DNA of 33,405 nucleotides, taken from positions 1 through 33,405 of the forward strand of contig JADZAR010000068.1 of the NCBI GenBank assembly GCA_020852475.1. The letters run 5' to 3'. Below are positions 8,736-16,956 of the stretch, one piece after another. Both the position numbers and the translations under genes were made by a program. Within the stretch, counting starts at the first letter, position 1; the number at the start of each line of letters is the position of its first letter. The notes under the pieces are model-generated. The model ran no database searches. It had not been told where the DNA came from and saw only the letters and a list, made by a program, of their open reading frames with translations. Source of the DNA: Nitrosomonas sp. GTDB taxonomy: Bacteria; Pseudomonadota; Gammaproteobacteria; Burkholderiales; Nitrosomonadaceae.

Positions 8736-10868
8736 TTAAACCTTAAAACTGGATACGGATGATTTGAGTTCGGCAGCGTATCCCGTAATCTGATTGATTG
8801 CCGCAGTTGTTGCCAGGCTTCCGTCAGTTGTTTGTTGTGTGATCAGCAGTATTTTTTCCATATTCTCGACGACTGTGTTTGCGGCCTGGGTTTGTGCATG
8901 CGTGGTGTCATAAATATGCGTGACCTGCTGCGCCAGTTGTTTCGATACCGTTTCAATCTCTTCAAGTGCTCTGCCGGCTGCATGAGATCGCTGCGTACCC
9001 TTGGCTACTTCGAGCGTACTTCTTTCCATGGCGACAATGGCGTCATAAGTGTCGTTCTGAATCATTTTTATTAAGCGACTGATTTGTTTGCTGGCTTCGG
9101 TGGAACGTTCGGCAAGCCGCTGCACATCCTGGGCAATAATATTGAAACCGCGGCCTGCTTCGCCTGCGGCGGAGGCTTGCAATGCGGCGTTTAAAGCGAG
9201 TACGTTTGTCTGTTCAGTAATATCCGAGATCAACGCGACAATTTCACTGATTTCCTGGGCGCTTTCTCCGAGTCGTTTGATTCGTTTGGCTGTATCCTGG
9301 ATGTGCACGCGAATTTCTTCCATGCCTGCTACGGTCTGGCGTACGGCGTTGCCGCCATTTTCGGCGGTTTCCAATGATTGTCTGGCAACCTGTGTGGACT
9401 CTTTGGCGGTATCGGAAACCTTATCCATCGCTTCGATCATGCCGACAATGGCTATTGTCGATTCTTTGATTTTCAGCGATTGCTGCTGAGCGTCTTCAAG
9501 CAGTTTTGCCGCAATCTGTTGCGCCTGACTGGAAGCATCAACCACGTTGAGACTGGCAATGTTGACTTGTTCAACGAGCGTGTGCAACTCTTCTATTGTG
9601 AAATTAACCGCGTCAGCGATCGCGCCGGTCACATCTTCGGTAACTGCGGTGCGTACGGTCAGATCACCTTCGGCCATTTTTTTCATATCCTCCAGCAGCC
9701 GCAGCATGGCTTCCTGTGTTTTGTCCAGTCCTTGCGTGGTGGTGGTAATTCGGGGTTGTGCGGTTTCTTTCCCGCGTAATGCGTAAATCAGCCAACATAA
9801 TGAAATGATGGTACAGGCGGTCAGTACATAAATAACTTTTCTCAGCAGATCGCTTGTTTTTGCTTCCCATTGCTGAAAAGAATGATCCAGTACCGCAATG
9901 CTGTTGCGCATGATTTCATTAGTTTGAATAAGCTGGTTGGCGGCGGCTCTTGCCGGCATAACAGTCGCGATTTCGGACTGTATGGTTTGAATACTGTCGT
10001 CAATTGTGGCAAACAGCGATTTGATTTGCTCCAGTTTCTCACGCACCTGACTATCTTTCAGCGTAGAAAGGGGTAGAACGCCCTGTCCTTCGTTCAATGC
10101 GCCGATAATCGCCAGGAACTGCTTACGGTCATGGGAAAGCTGATTCTGTATCTCGGTGACCGGTAGCTTGCTTGGCAGAACGACATTGATACTTCTGAAT
10201 ACATTCTGAACCAGCGTTCGCATCGTTGTAATAACACTCAATTGGTTGGATGGGCTTCCTGAATGAGTCATATGGGCAATCAGCTGCTCAAGGATCTGAT
10301 TGATCAGATTGCCCGTCGAATTAATCGTGCTGACGGCTTCGCCAAGATGTGTAAATGCCTGGCGATCACTGAAAATAAATTGAATTTTTTTCTCTTCTAT
10401 CGACCAGTTATTGATGATTGTCGTTAAATGATCAAGCTGAGTCTTCTCGGAGACTGGTGAAAGGTATTGCTGTCGGAAATAGCCGCCTTGTGATAACAAT
10501 TCGATCGATTGATCAATGGCCTTCCGGCTGTCGAGGAGCTGTTCGAAGGCATTTTCATGACCTGTGAATGCGTTTTGAACAATAACCGGGAGGCGTTGGT
10601 TATGTTCCTGCATGCGAACGGTTAATTCTATCCGTGCGGCATTTTCCCTGGTTTGCACCAGATGAAAAACAAGTGCAAACAACAGGGAAATCAACAACAC
10701 AATAAAAAAAATGCCGGATATCCATTGTTTACGATAAGTGGAAAAGCGACGCGGACTCTTGTTTCTTGTTGACGCAGTCACGGCGCCGGGTACTGCGATT
10801 GCAATATTCGCATGCGTCTTTTTGTCGGATTCAAACAGGGTTCTCAATTTTGCAAAAATTTCGCTCAT
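8736..10868 (-). CDS. PilJ-like methyl-accepting chemotaxis protein
   Basis: A 710-aa membrane chemoreceptor. Transmembrane segments lie at about residues 50-71 (WISGIFFIVLLISLLFALV) and 342-361. They flank a ~270-residue helical periplasmic domain resembling the paired nitrate-sensor-like/PilJ modules. A HAMP segment follows, then the long cytoplasmic signalling coiled coil with its conserved hairpin tip (EQTNVLALNAALQASAAGEA near residue 560) that contacts CheW and CheA. The start was set at ATG 10868 (MSEIFAKL); an in-frame TTG at 10907 would add 13 residues without a better ribosome binding site. It probably forms one transcript with the downstream kinase, but no CheW- or CheY-type adaptor gene sits beside it. 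The ligand is unknown. Confidence 0.92.
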   Translation of the reverse strand: MSEIFAKLRTLFESDKKTHANIAIAVPGAVTASTRNKSPRRFSTYRKQWISGIFFIVLLISLLFALVFHLVQTRENAARIELTVRMQEHNQRLPVIVQNAFTGHENAFEQLLDSRKAIDQSIELLSQGGYFRQQYLSPVSEKTQLDHLTTIINNWSIEEKKIQFIFSDRQAFTHLGEAVSTINSTGNLINQILEQLIAHMTHSGSPSNQLSVITTMRTLVQNVFRSINVVLPSKLPVTEIQNQLSHDRKQFLAIIGALNEGQGVLPLSTLKDSQVREKLEQIKSLFATIDDSIQTIQSEIATVMPARAAANQLIQTNEIMRNSIAVLDHSFQQWEAKTSDLLRKVIYVLTACTIISLCWLIYALRGKETAQPRITTTTQGLDKTQEAMLRLLEDMKKMAEGDLTVRTAVTEDVTGAIADAVNFTIEELHTLVEQVNIASLNVVDASSQAQQIAAKLLEDAQQQSLKIKESTIAIVGMIEAMDKVSDTAKESTQVARQSLETAENGGNAVRQTVAGMEEIRVHIQDTAKRIKRLGESAQEISEIVALISDITEQTNVLALNAALQASAAGEAGRGFNIIAQDVQRLAERSTEASKQISRLIKMIQNDTYDAIVAMERSTLEVAKGTQRSHAAGRALEEIETVSKQLAQQVTHIYDTTHAQTQAANTVVENMEKILLITQQTTDGSLATTAAINQITGYAAELKSSVSSFKV

Positions 10869-11255
10869 GGCATATTCCGGTTTTTCCAATATTGTATAGA
10901 AAGCCAAACGGTTGTCTATGCGGTCTCATAAGGCATTGTAGCTGTATATGCCTGAAAATTGAACAATAACGTGCAAGAGTCCAAGGAATTCGGAGAGATG
11001 GGTGATTTATCGATTATTTTTGTATTAGCAGAAAGATGCAAAGCGATTCCGTTATTTCAAAATGTTATTCGTCAAGTCTCTTTACAGTAATAAAAATGTA
11101 AAAAAATTTAAATGATATATATACTTCTAAGTGGAGTGCAGGTGGCGCGTGACTTTATTGATGGTGTTGGGCCTGTATACAGGTCAAACATCCCGGAATT
11201 CCAGTTGTTCCCGCACTTCATCAATATGTGAGCAACTAATGATTGGAGGTAACAA
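10869..11255. other. Divergent intergenic region between chemoreceptor and copper oxidase genes
   Basis: 387 bp with no convincing coding potential, holding the start regions of both divergent units. Bases 11090-11125 are very AT-rich (a run of A and T ending in a TATATATA segment), followed by a 12-bp palindrome at 11172-11183. TTTACA at 11081 could serve as a -35 element, but no well-spaced -10 was found, so no promoter is assigned. The ribosome binding site GGAGG at 11245-11249 precedes the ATG at 11256. Confidence 0.6.
11172..11183. promoter_or_regulatory. Perfect 12-bp palindrome, possible operator
   Basis: CCTGTATACAGG is a perfect dyad 72 bp upstream of the ATG of the first copper oxidase gene and just downstream of the AT-rich block. 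Its placement fits a dimeric regulator site or part of the 5' leader. No regulator gene lies nearby, and no named family is claimed. Confidence 0.35.
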
Positions 11256-12284
11256 ATGGCAAAAAAATCAGCCAGGTGTTTTTTTTCGAGTAGTACCTGC
11301 CTGCCGCAACAACGGCAAGAAAGTTCTTTAATCAGGCAGAAGGGATTGCAGTCCGGTTTTGCCGGGATTTTATCCTGTTCGCTGTTGTTTTTATTAAGTG
11401 GTAGTGTCCAAGCGCAGGAGTTGCATAAGATAGAGTTTGCCGCCGAGAAGATTGAAGGGGGATATTTTGCTTATCGCATGCGGCAACACCTCGTTTCGGA
11501 TCCGAACGGCGGCAATGCCGTTGATATTACTGCCCGTTATCCGGACGGGCCGACCATACCCGGACCGACCATCGTCATCAAGGAAGGCGATGAAGTCGAA
11601 TTGACGCTATATCATCAATTCGATCCTGAATCGCCGGCGCACGAACATGTCAGTGTTCATGTCCATGGCGTGCACTACGATATAGAAAGCGATGGTACGC
11701 TTGAATATATCAATCATTTCAAGGATGAAAGCGCAATCCCTGTCATGTCCTATAGATACCGCTGGATAGCGGCGCCCGGTACGGCGGGTACCTGGCCCTA
11801 TCACGATCACAATATGCTGACGCATAACGGCGCGGAAGACAGAGGGTTGTATGGCGCTGTCATTGTCAATCCGGCTTCGAATACCACCGTGATGAGCAGC
11901 GGCGATTCGCGGCAGACTGTATCGCTGGATACAGTGACGAAAGACTACGTGCTGTATCTGTTTGATGACGCTTTTGCAGGGACGGAAATCGACCGTGCAA
12001 CAGGACAGCAAAGTTATGGTGGCGCCAATCCCGCGCTGACGGCGCAAAAAAATACCAATGTGAGATTTCATCTCATTGCATTGGGCACCAATTTCCACCG
12101 GTTTGAATTACCAGGCTACAGCTGGCCGGAACCGGGAACAGACCAGCTGGTCAGCGCAAAAACACTGGGGCCAATAGAGAAATATGTGTTTACAGTCAAT
12201 GCAACACAAAGTTCAAGTTACCAGGATACTGCCTTGAATAATCTGCTGCTGGGAATGCGTGGCGCATTTCTGGTCAGTGAATAG
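11256..12284 (+). CDS. Two-domain multicopper oxidase, domain-1 ligands only (MCO-A)
   Basis: A 342-aa secreted cupredoxin protein. The signal peptide has an unusually long n-region and probably ends at VQA (residue 53). The first cupredoxin domain carries both domain-1 multicopper oxidase motifs: H135-V-H137-G and W-P-Y-H183-D-H185, normally half of a trinuclear copper site. In the second domain the expected HxxHxH motif is reduced to N-F-H281-R-F-E-L, and the C-terminal HCHxxxHxxxxM motif is absent; the aligned stretch reads LLLGMRGAFLV. The protein alone therefore cannot build a complete type 1 plus trinuclear centre. The downstream gene, 30 nt away, supplies exactly the missing motifs. 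GGAGG at 11245-11249 supports the start. Substrate unknown. Confidence 0.9.
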   Translation: MAKKSARCFFSSSTCLPQQRQESSLIRQKGLQSGFAGILSCSLLFLLSGSVQAQELHKIEFAAEKIEGGYFAYRMRQHLVSDPNGGNAVDITARYPDGPTIPGPTIVIKEGDEVELTLYHQFDPESPAHEHVSVHVHGVHYDIESDGTLEYINHFKDESAIPVMSYRYRWIAAPGTAGTWPYHDHNMLTHNGAEDRGLYGAVIVNPASNTTVMSSGDSRQTVSLDTVTKDYVLYLFDDAFAGTEIDRATGQQSYGGANPALTAQKNTNVRFHLIALGTNFHRFELPGYSWPEPGTDQLVSAKTLGPIEKYVFTVNATQSSSYQDTALNNLLLGMRGAFLVSE

Positions 12285-12314
12285 ATTAAGCGCATGGGTA
12301 AAAAGGGAGAGAAT

Positions 12315-15113
12315 ATGAATATCAGTAAATCAGAACCAAGAATAAAAGCTTTTGCGGCAATGCAGTTTTTCGTCGTGGCCATGTTGCTGTCGGGCTTTGC
12401 ATTTTCTGCAACACATAATATTGTGATGACGGCAGAGTATGTCGCCAACGGCCAGCCGGCTTACAAAATGATCAGTCATACCAGCAGCGAAGGTGCGACG
12501 CTCGATTATCCGGTGGAAGCGGTCATTCCAGGGCCGACGTTGTTTGTTAAGGAAGGCGATGTCGTCAATATCGAATTGACCAACAATACCCAGACGAACG
12601 TGGGTTTTTTTGTTCCCGCATTGTCAGGATTGAGCGGCAATCAACTGGCACCCGGACAGTCCGGAAATTTTCAATTTAATGCCACTAAAGTTGGCACACA
12701 TGTTTATGGCGACGAGGGCTCGCATCTGACCGGATTATTTGGTGCGCTGGTTGTTGACAGGCAAGATGGAAAGGTCCAAAGCCTTATTGAAGGCAATGGA
12801 ACACTCGTGCCGGTGAATCAGTCCGATTTGAAAAAAGAATATGTGATGTTCATGATAGGCTCAACGTTCTGGGGCGCCGAGATTGTCAACGGCAAGCAGA
12901 GACCGCTGTGGACTAATCCGACGCTGGGTGCGTTACTTGATGACACTGTTCGTTTTCATATACTGGCGATCGGTCATGCACATACATTTCACCTGCACGC
13001 GCATCGCTGGCCCGATGAAACCAATTTTGAGGCTTCAGGCGTAGAACCTCACATTATCGATGCCAAGATATTGGATCTGCCATTTGATTCGCATGTCTTT
13101 ACAGTGAAAGCGGGTGCCGGTGTCGGAACGGGTTTCTGGCAATATCATTGCCATCTTGTTTCACACATGGAATCCGGCATGGTCGGCAAGTTTCATGTCG
13201 TCGATCCTGCGGCGGGTGGTACGGGAGAAAGCATAGCCGGCGCATCCCCAAATGGGAAAATATGGCCGAATCTGCTGGATGGCGAGCCTGGCCTGGTTAC
13301 TTTCGAAATCACGGATGAACCGGGTGCTTTTTTCAGAAGCATTCGCAGTAACATCATCAAGGATGCCACCATTTCACCTGCACTGGAGATAGTACCGCCG
13401 GGCAGTAGTGTGCATTTCATCATGTCAGACACCAATGCAGTGCACACGATCACGTCCTTGCTGTGGCCGAGCGATGCCAACGATCCGGTGCTGGGCGATC
13501 ATCGTCAGATTCCGATGGATCAGACCAAAGCCTATCGAGGTGGCGGAATTGTCACGCTGGATACACCTGGATTGTATGTGTTTACCTGCAAGATTCATCC
13601 CTATATGTTCGGCGCCGTCATCGTCGATGATCCGAAAACCGCAGGTCTCGATCTCGGCAAGAAGATTGATATTGTGACGGGTATTAATAATTTACCGACT
13701 ATCAGCGATCTTGCGACCAGACTGTTGCGCACGTTCTTTGTGGCAACCGTTCAGGAAAACTGGCAAGACGTAACGTCATCCAAACTCTGGCATGTCAAGT
13801 ATCCTAATGTCAACGTGGCTATCGGGGATCTCCAGGGCAATCTGGTGGATAATCTGCCATTGAAAGATGTACTCGAATCACGTTATGGTCAGGACGTTAA
13901 GCTGGCGGATCTGTTTAACCCCGCAACACCCGGTGTTGGTGAAGTCTGGGTCAATACACAGTTTGAAAAAACGGCTGGTAAAAGCAAGCCGGGCACGATT
14001 ACTGTGCTGGATGCGGCAACATGGAAAATCAAGCGCAAGATCGCCTTGCCTCAGATCAACATGAATCATCCACATAACATGTGGACCAACAGGGATCAGT
14101 CAATTATTTATCAAACCCAGTGGTTTGATACCAAGTTGACGTTTATTGACCGTGTAACGGGTGCTTTGCTGCATAATATTCAGGTGGGTGATTCGCCATC
14201 ACATGCCATGACTATTCCGCAAAGCGATATCGTTACGGTAGCTATCAATGGGGAAAATGGTGTCATCGGCATTCGCCCTGGTGAAACCAAACCGTATGTC
14301 ATGATGCCGACACAGCATCCGGGTCAGGTGCCTGCAAATCCTCACGGTCACTGGGTATCGCCGGATGGAAAAATCATTACCCCGAATATCAATACCTCGG
14401 ATACCGGTTTCTATGACAGCAACACGGGTGAAATTATCGCACGGCCGGCAGCGGGTGGAAATTTCCCTGCCGGTCCGCATCCAATTGCGATCGGGGTGGG
14501 GGTTGATAAGGTCTATACGGCAAACCTGCTGGATCATTCTCTGAGCGTTTATGATCTGAATGGTAATCCGTTGTCCAGAATCAATCTGCTGGCGGATTAT
14601 GATCCTATCGCACCGACAGGCGATACGACGCTGCAGGATCGTGATGGCGATGGTTTGGTGACAGTCGGGGTGCTGCCGATTCAGACGCCGGTTGATCCAA
14701 CCGGAAGAGTGGTTGTCACCGCAAATACAGGGGGTACGATTACCATCGTCGATACGTCGATTGATAAGGTGGTCGCCATGCTGCCGTGCGATCCGGGGTG
14801 CCATGGCGTGAATTTTGGCGCTAAGTCGGGCGGCGGTTACTATGCGTATGTCACCAGTAAATTTTCCAATCAACTCATTGTCGTTGATCCGGATCCGAAT
14901 GGCGACGGTAACTTCAATGATGCGATCATAGCAGGTCGCATTGCGCTGGTTGCCGGTGGCGATGTACCGTCTGATGACAAGGTTGTCAGTCTGGCAGGTA
15001 CCGGTGGACAAGGTATTCTGGCCATACCTAACGTGTACAATGGTTGGGTACAGAATTTGCCTGCGGAGTGGCGCGATGGTTTGACGCCAGCGCAGTTGAA
15101 TCCGGTGCAATAG
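12315..15113 (+). CDS. Three-cupredoxin multicopper oxidase subunit fused to beta-propeller (MCO-B)
   Basis: A 932-aa exported protein; the signal peptide ends near FAFSA. Cupredoxin 1 keeps the fold signatures (PGPTLFVKEGD) but has lost both HxH motifs. Cupredoxin 2 has H223-T-F-H226-L-H228 and H278-C-H280-x3-H284-x4-M289, a complete type 1 site plus half a trinuclear site. Cupredoxin 3 resembles plastocyanin, with H377 and C425-x2-H428-x2-M431. From about residue 450 the protein is a YVTN/NHL-like beta-propeller of repeated blade segments, including C825-x3-C829-H830. ATG 12315 is chosen because GGGAGA precedes it by 4 nt; ATG 12294 has no ribosome binding site. The ligand pattern complements the upstream MCO-A, so a joint oxidase or electron-transfer complex in the periplasm is inferred. 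Confidence 0.88.
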   Translation: MNISKSEPRIKAFAAMQFFVVAMLLSGFAFSATHNIVMTAEYVANGQPAYKMISHTSSEGATLDYPVEAVIPGPTLFVKEGDVVNIELTNNTQTNVGFFVPALSGLSGNQLAPGQSGNFQFNATKVGTHVYGDEGSHLTGLFGALVVDRQDGKVQSLIEGNGTLVPVNQSDLKKEYVMFMIGSTFWGAEIVNGKQRPLWTNPTLGALLDDTVRFHILAIGHAHTFHLHAHRWPDETNFEASGVEPHIIDAKILDLPFDSHVFTVKAGAGVGTGFWQYHCHLVSHMESGMVGKFHVVDPAAGGTGESIAGASPNGKIWPNLLDGEPGLVTFEITDEPGAFFRSIRSNIIKDATISPALEIVPPGSSVHFIMSDTNAVHTITSLLWPSDANDPVLGDHRQIPMDQTKAYRGGGIVTLDTPGLYVFTCKIHPYMFGAVIVDDPKTAGLDLGKKIDIVTGINNLPTISDLATRLLRTFFVATVQENWQDVTSSKLWHVKYPNVNVAIGDLQGNLVDNLPLKDVLESRYGQDVKLADLFNPATPGVGEVWVNTQFEKTAGKSKPGTITVLDAATWKIKRKIALPQINMNHPHNMWTNRDQSIIYQTQWFDTKLTFIDRVTGALLHNIQVGDSPSHAMTIPQSDIVTVAINGENGVIGIRPGETKPYVMMPTQHPGQVPANPHGHWVSPDGKIITPNINTSDTGFYDSNTGEIIARPAAGGNFPAGPHPIAIGVGVDKVYTANLLDHSLSVYDLNGNPLSRINLLADYDPIAPTGDTTLQDRDGDGLVTVGVLPIQTPVDPTGRVVVTANTGGTITIVDTSIDKVVAMLPCDPGCHGVNFGAKSGGGYYAYVTSKFSNQLIVVDPDPNGDGNFNDAIIAGRIALVAGGDVPSDDKVVSLAGTGGQGILAIPNVYNGWVQNLPAEWRDGLTPAQLNPVQ

Positions 15114-15148
15114 TCAGATTCTTGCGTACTTCCTGACTGGAAGACAAT

Positions 15149-15178
15149 AAAGGCGCGCGGCAATTGCCGCGCGCCTTT
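15149..15178. terminator. Bidirectional terminator between MCO-B and pyrD
   Basis: A perfect 30-bp palindrome, AAAGGCGCGCGGCAA plus its exact reverse complement, sits between the stop codons of two converging genes. It would form a very GC-rich hairpin flanked by a short A-run on one side and a T-run on the other, usable from both strands. Confidence 0.85.
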
Positions 15179-15194
15179 GCTTGATCAGATTTGT

Positions 15195-16211
15195 TTATGA
15201 ATCCTGACAAATAACTCTAGCAATTTCCGACAATAAATCCGGTCCTTGATAAATCAATCCGGTATATACCTGTATTAAATCCGCACCCGCATCCATTTTA
15301 GTTTTTGCGTCTTGCGCCGACATAATGCCGCCAACACCGATAATGGGAATGGCGCCGTTGAGTAATTGATGCAATTTCCGGATAACAGCGTTGGATTGTT
15401 GCGTTAAAGGTGCGCCGCTAAGACCGCCCGCTTCATGCGAAACCGATAGATGTTCGATTCCGGTCCGGGCAAGCGTGGTATTCGTGGCGATAACGCCGTC
15501 AATGTTGTGTTTTAATAATAGCGCGGCGATTGCTTCGATCTGAGACGGATCAAGGTCGGGTGCAATTTTTACAGCCAACGGTTTGTACTCACCATGTTGC
15601 TGTGCTAAATGCAACTGCTCTGACTTTAGTTCGGTCAGTAAAACATCAAGCGCATCTGCTCCCTGTAATTGCCGCAGATTCTGCGTATTGGGTGATGAAA
15701 TGTTAATCGTGACATAACTGGCCAGTGGATAGACTTTTTTCAGACACAGCCGATAATCCTCGACTGCCTTCTCGATGGGCGTGTCAAAATTCTTGCCGAT
15801 ATTGATGCCCAGTATGCCTTTGTAGTTTGCCGCGGTGACATTCGCGACGAGCTGATCGACGCCGTGATTATTAAACCCCAGACGATTAATAACAGCTTGG
15901 GCCTGTGGAATGCGAAAAATGCGCGGTGCGGGATTTCCTGGCTGGGCGCGCGGCGTGACCGTGCCGATTTCGAGAAAACCAAAACCCAGTGCGGACAAGG
16001 CTTGCAGATGTTCGCCATTTTTGTCGAGTCCTGCTGCCAGACCGATCGGATTGGGGAAATTGATGCCCATGACGCGGCGTGCGGGGCATGCCAGCGTACG
16101 GTGTTTCAATAAACCAAGCCTAAACGCCTTGTCCAGGGCACTGAAAGTAACGTAATGCGCGGTTTCGGGATCAAGCTTGAAAAGCAACGGGCGCAGCAGG
16201 GTGTAAATCAT
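15195..16211 (-). CDS. pyrD: Dihydroorotate dehydrogenase (quinone), class 2
   Basis: A 338-aa enzyme oxidising dihydroorotate to orotate in pyrimidine synthesis, passing electrons through FMN to membrane quinone. The N-terminal helical extension (MIYTLLRPLLFKLDPETAHY) is typical of class 2 enzymes and docks at the membrane. FMN and substrate motifs are present: NPIGLAAGLDKNGE, NISSPNTQNLR with catalytic serine S173, KIAPDLD, ATNTT, GVGGI, and GADLIQVYTG near the end. Length matches E. coli PyrD. It is the last gene of an apparent aat-bpt-pyrD operon, 26 nt after bpt, and faces the copper oxidase unit across a strong palindrome. Confidence 0.97.
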   Translation of the reverse strand: MIYTLLRPLLFKLDPETAHYVTFSALDKAFRLGLLKHRTLACPARRVMGINFPNPIGLAAGLDKNGEHLQALSALGFGFLEIGTVTPRAQPGNPAPRIFRIPQAQAVINRLGFNNHGVDQLVANVTAANYKGILGINIGKNFDTPIEKAVEDYRLCLKKVYPLASYVTINISSPNTQNLRQLQGADALDVLLTELKSEQLHLAQQHGEYKPLAVKIAPDLDPSQIEAIAALLLKHNIDGVIATNTTLARTGIEHLSVSHEAGGLSGAPLTQQSNAVIRKLHQLLNGAIPIIGVGGIMSAQDAKTKMDAGADLIQVYTGLIYQGPDLLSEIARVICQDS

Positions 16212-16237
16212 GCGTTGTTATAACGTTATAAAATCAG

Positions 16238-16954
16238 TCAGTAATCGGTGGCAGCTTGCTCAAAAGGCAGCCACTGGCCATTAATCAGAATTTCCAATGA
16301 CTGAAAGTTGGCCTTGTAATTCATTTTGTGATGTTCTTTTATCCAGTAGCCGAGATAAAGATATTTGAGGTTCAGTGCGCGGCAAAGCTGAACTTGCCAA
16401 AGGATGTTATAGGTGCCGAAACTGGCCTGACCGATATCCGGATCGTAGAAGGTGTAAACCGAAGAGATTCCTGTTGGCAAGAGATCAATGATGCTGACCA
16501 TACGCAGATCTTCCCGTTCATGAAAAGTGATCAGGCTGGAATTGATATGGCTTTGCAGCAAAAAATTCTGATATTGTCCGTGATTGTCTTGCGCCATACC
16601 GTCGTCAATATGACGCTTGGCTTGATAACGCTGATAGAGTTCGAAATGCTTACGGTCAAAATGCAGTTTGTGTTGACGAGCCGTCAAATGCTGGTGTTTT
16701 TTCCAGCATCTGCGCTGCGCACGGTTGGGATCGAATGCGTCAACACCGATGCGCACCGACAAACAGGCGCGACATTGTTCGCATTGCGGCCGGTAAACAA
16801 ACCGGCCGCTGCGGCGATAGCCATGGTGCATCAGTTCGGCGTATGTTTCTGTGTCGATGGTATGTTCCGCTGCAACGACTTCGGAACGCGCCATTCTGTC
16901 CGACAGGTAACCGCATGGATACGGGTGCGTTGTATGATATTTAAGTGTTTTCAT
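16238..16954 (-). CDS. bpt: Aspartate/glutamate leucyltransferase (Bpt)
   Basis: A 238-aa leucyl-tRNA-protein transferase related to eukaryotic ATE1. It adds leucine to proteins starting with Asp or Glu, marking them for ClpS/ClpAP degradation. The N-terminal PYPCGYLSDRMARSE signature and the cysteine cluster C58-x2-C61-x2-C64 (QCEQCRAC) are family hallmarks, as are the GNAT-like C-terminal segments (YFDP-like TFYDPDIGQASFGTY and YLYLGYWI). The chosen ATG lies 2 nt after the aat stop codon. An ATG at 16984 would add ten residues and overlap aat by 28 nt. The pairing with Aat gives the complete bacterial leucyl N-degron branch. Confidence 0.95.
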   Translation of the reverse strand: MKTLKYHTTHPYPCGYLSDRMARSEVVAAEHTIDTETYAELMHHGYRRSGRFVYRPQCEQCRACLSVRIGVDAFDPNRAQRRCWKKHQHLTARQHKLHFDRKHFELYQRYQAKRHIDDGMAQDNHGQYQNFLLQSHINSSLITFHEREDLRMVSIIDLLPTGISSVYTFYDPDIGQASFGTYNILWQVQLCRALNLKYLYLGYWIKEHHKMNYKANFQSLEILINGQWLPFEQAATDY

Positions 16955-16956
16955 CG

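Noticed and set aside
10869..10907. Extended TTG start for the chemoreceptor
   Set aside because: TTG is rarer and adds 13 residues with no ribosome binding site support; ATG 10868 gives a plausible N-terminus.
12294..12314. Upstream ATG for MCO-B
   Set aside because: No ribosome binding site precedes it, whereas GGGAGA precedes ATG 12315 at proper spacing and gives a normal signal peptide.
14787..14804. Heme c site in the propeller
   Set aside because: The spacing is C-x3-C-H rather than CxxCH, so it is reported only as an oddity and not annotated as heme-binding.
14199..15110. 303-codon open frame on the minus strand inside MCO-B
   Set aside because: It is antisense to a well-supported gene, its product is rich in R, I, C and H with no recognisable motif, and no ribosome binding site precedes it.
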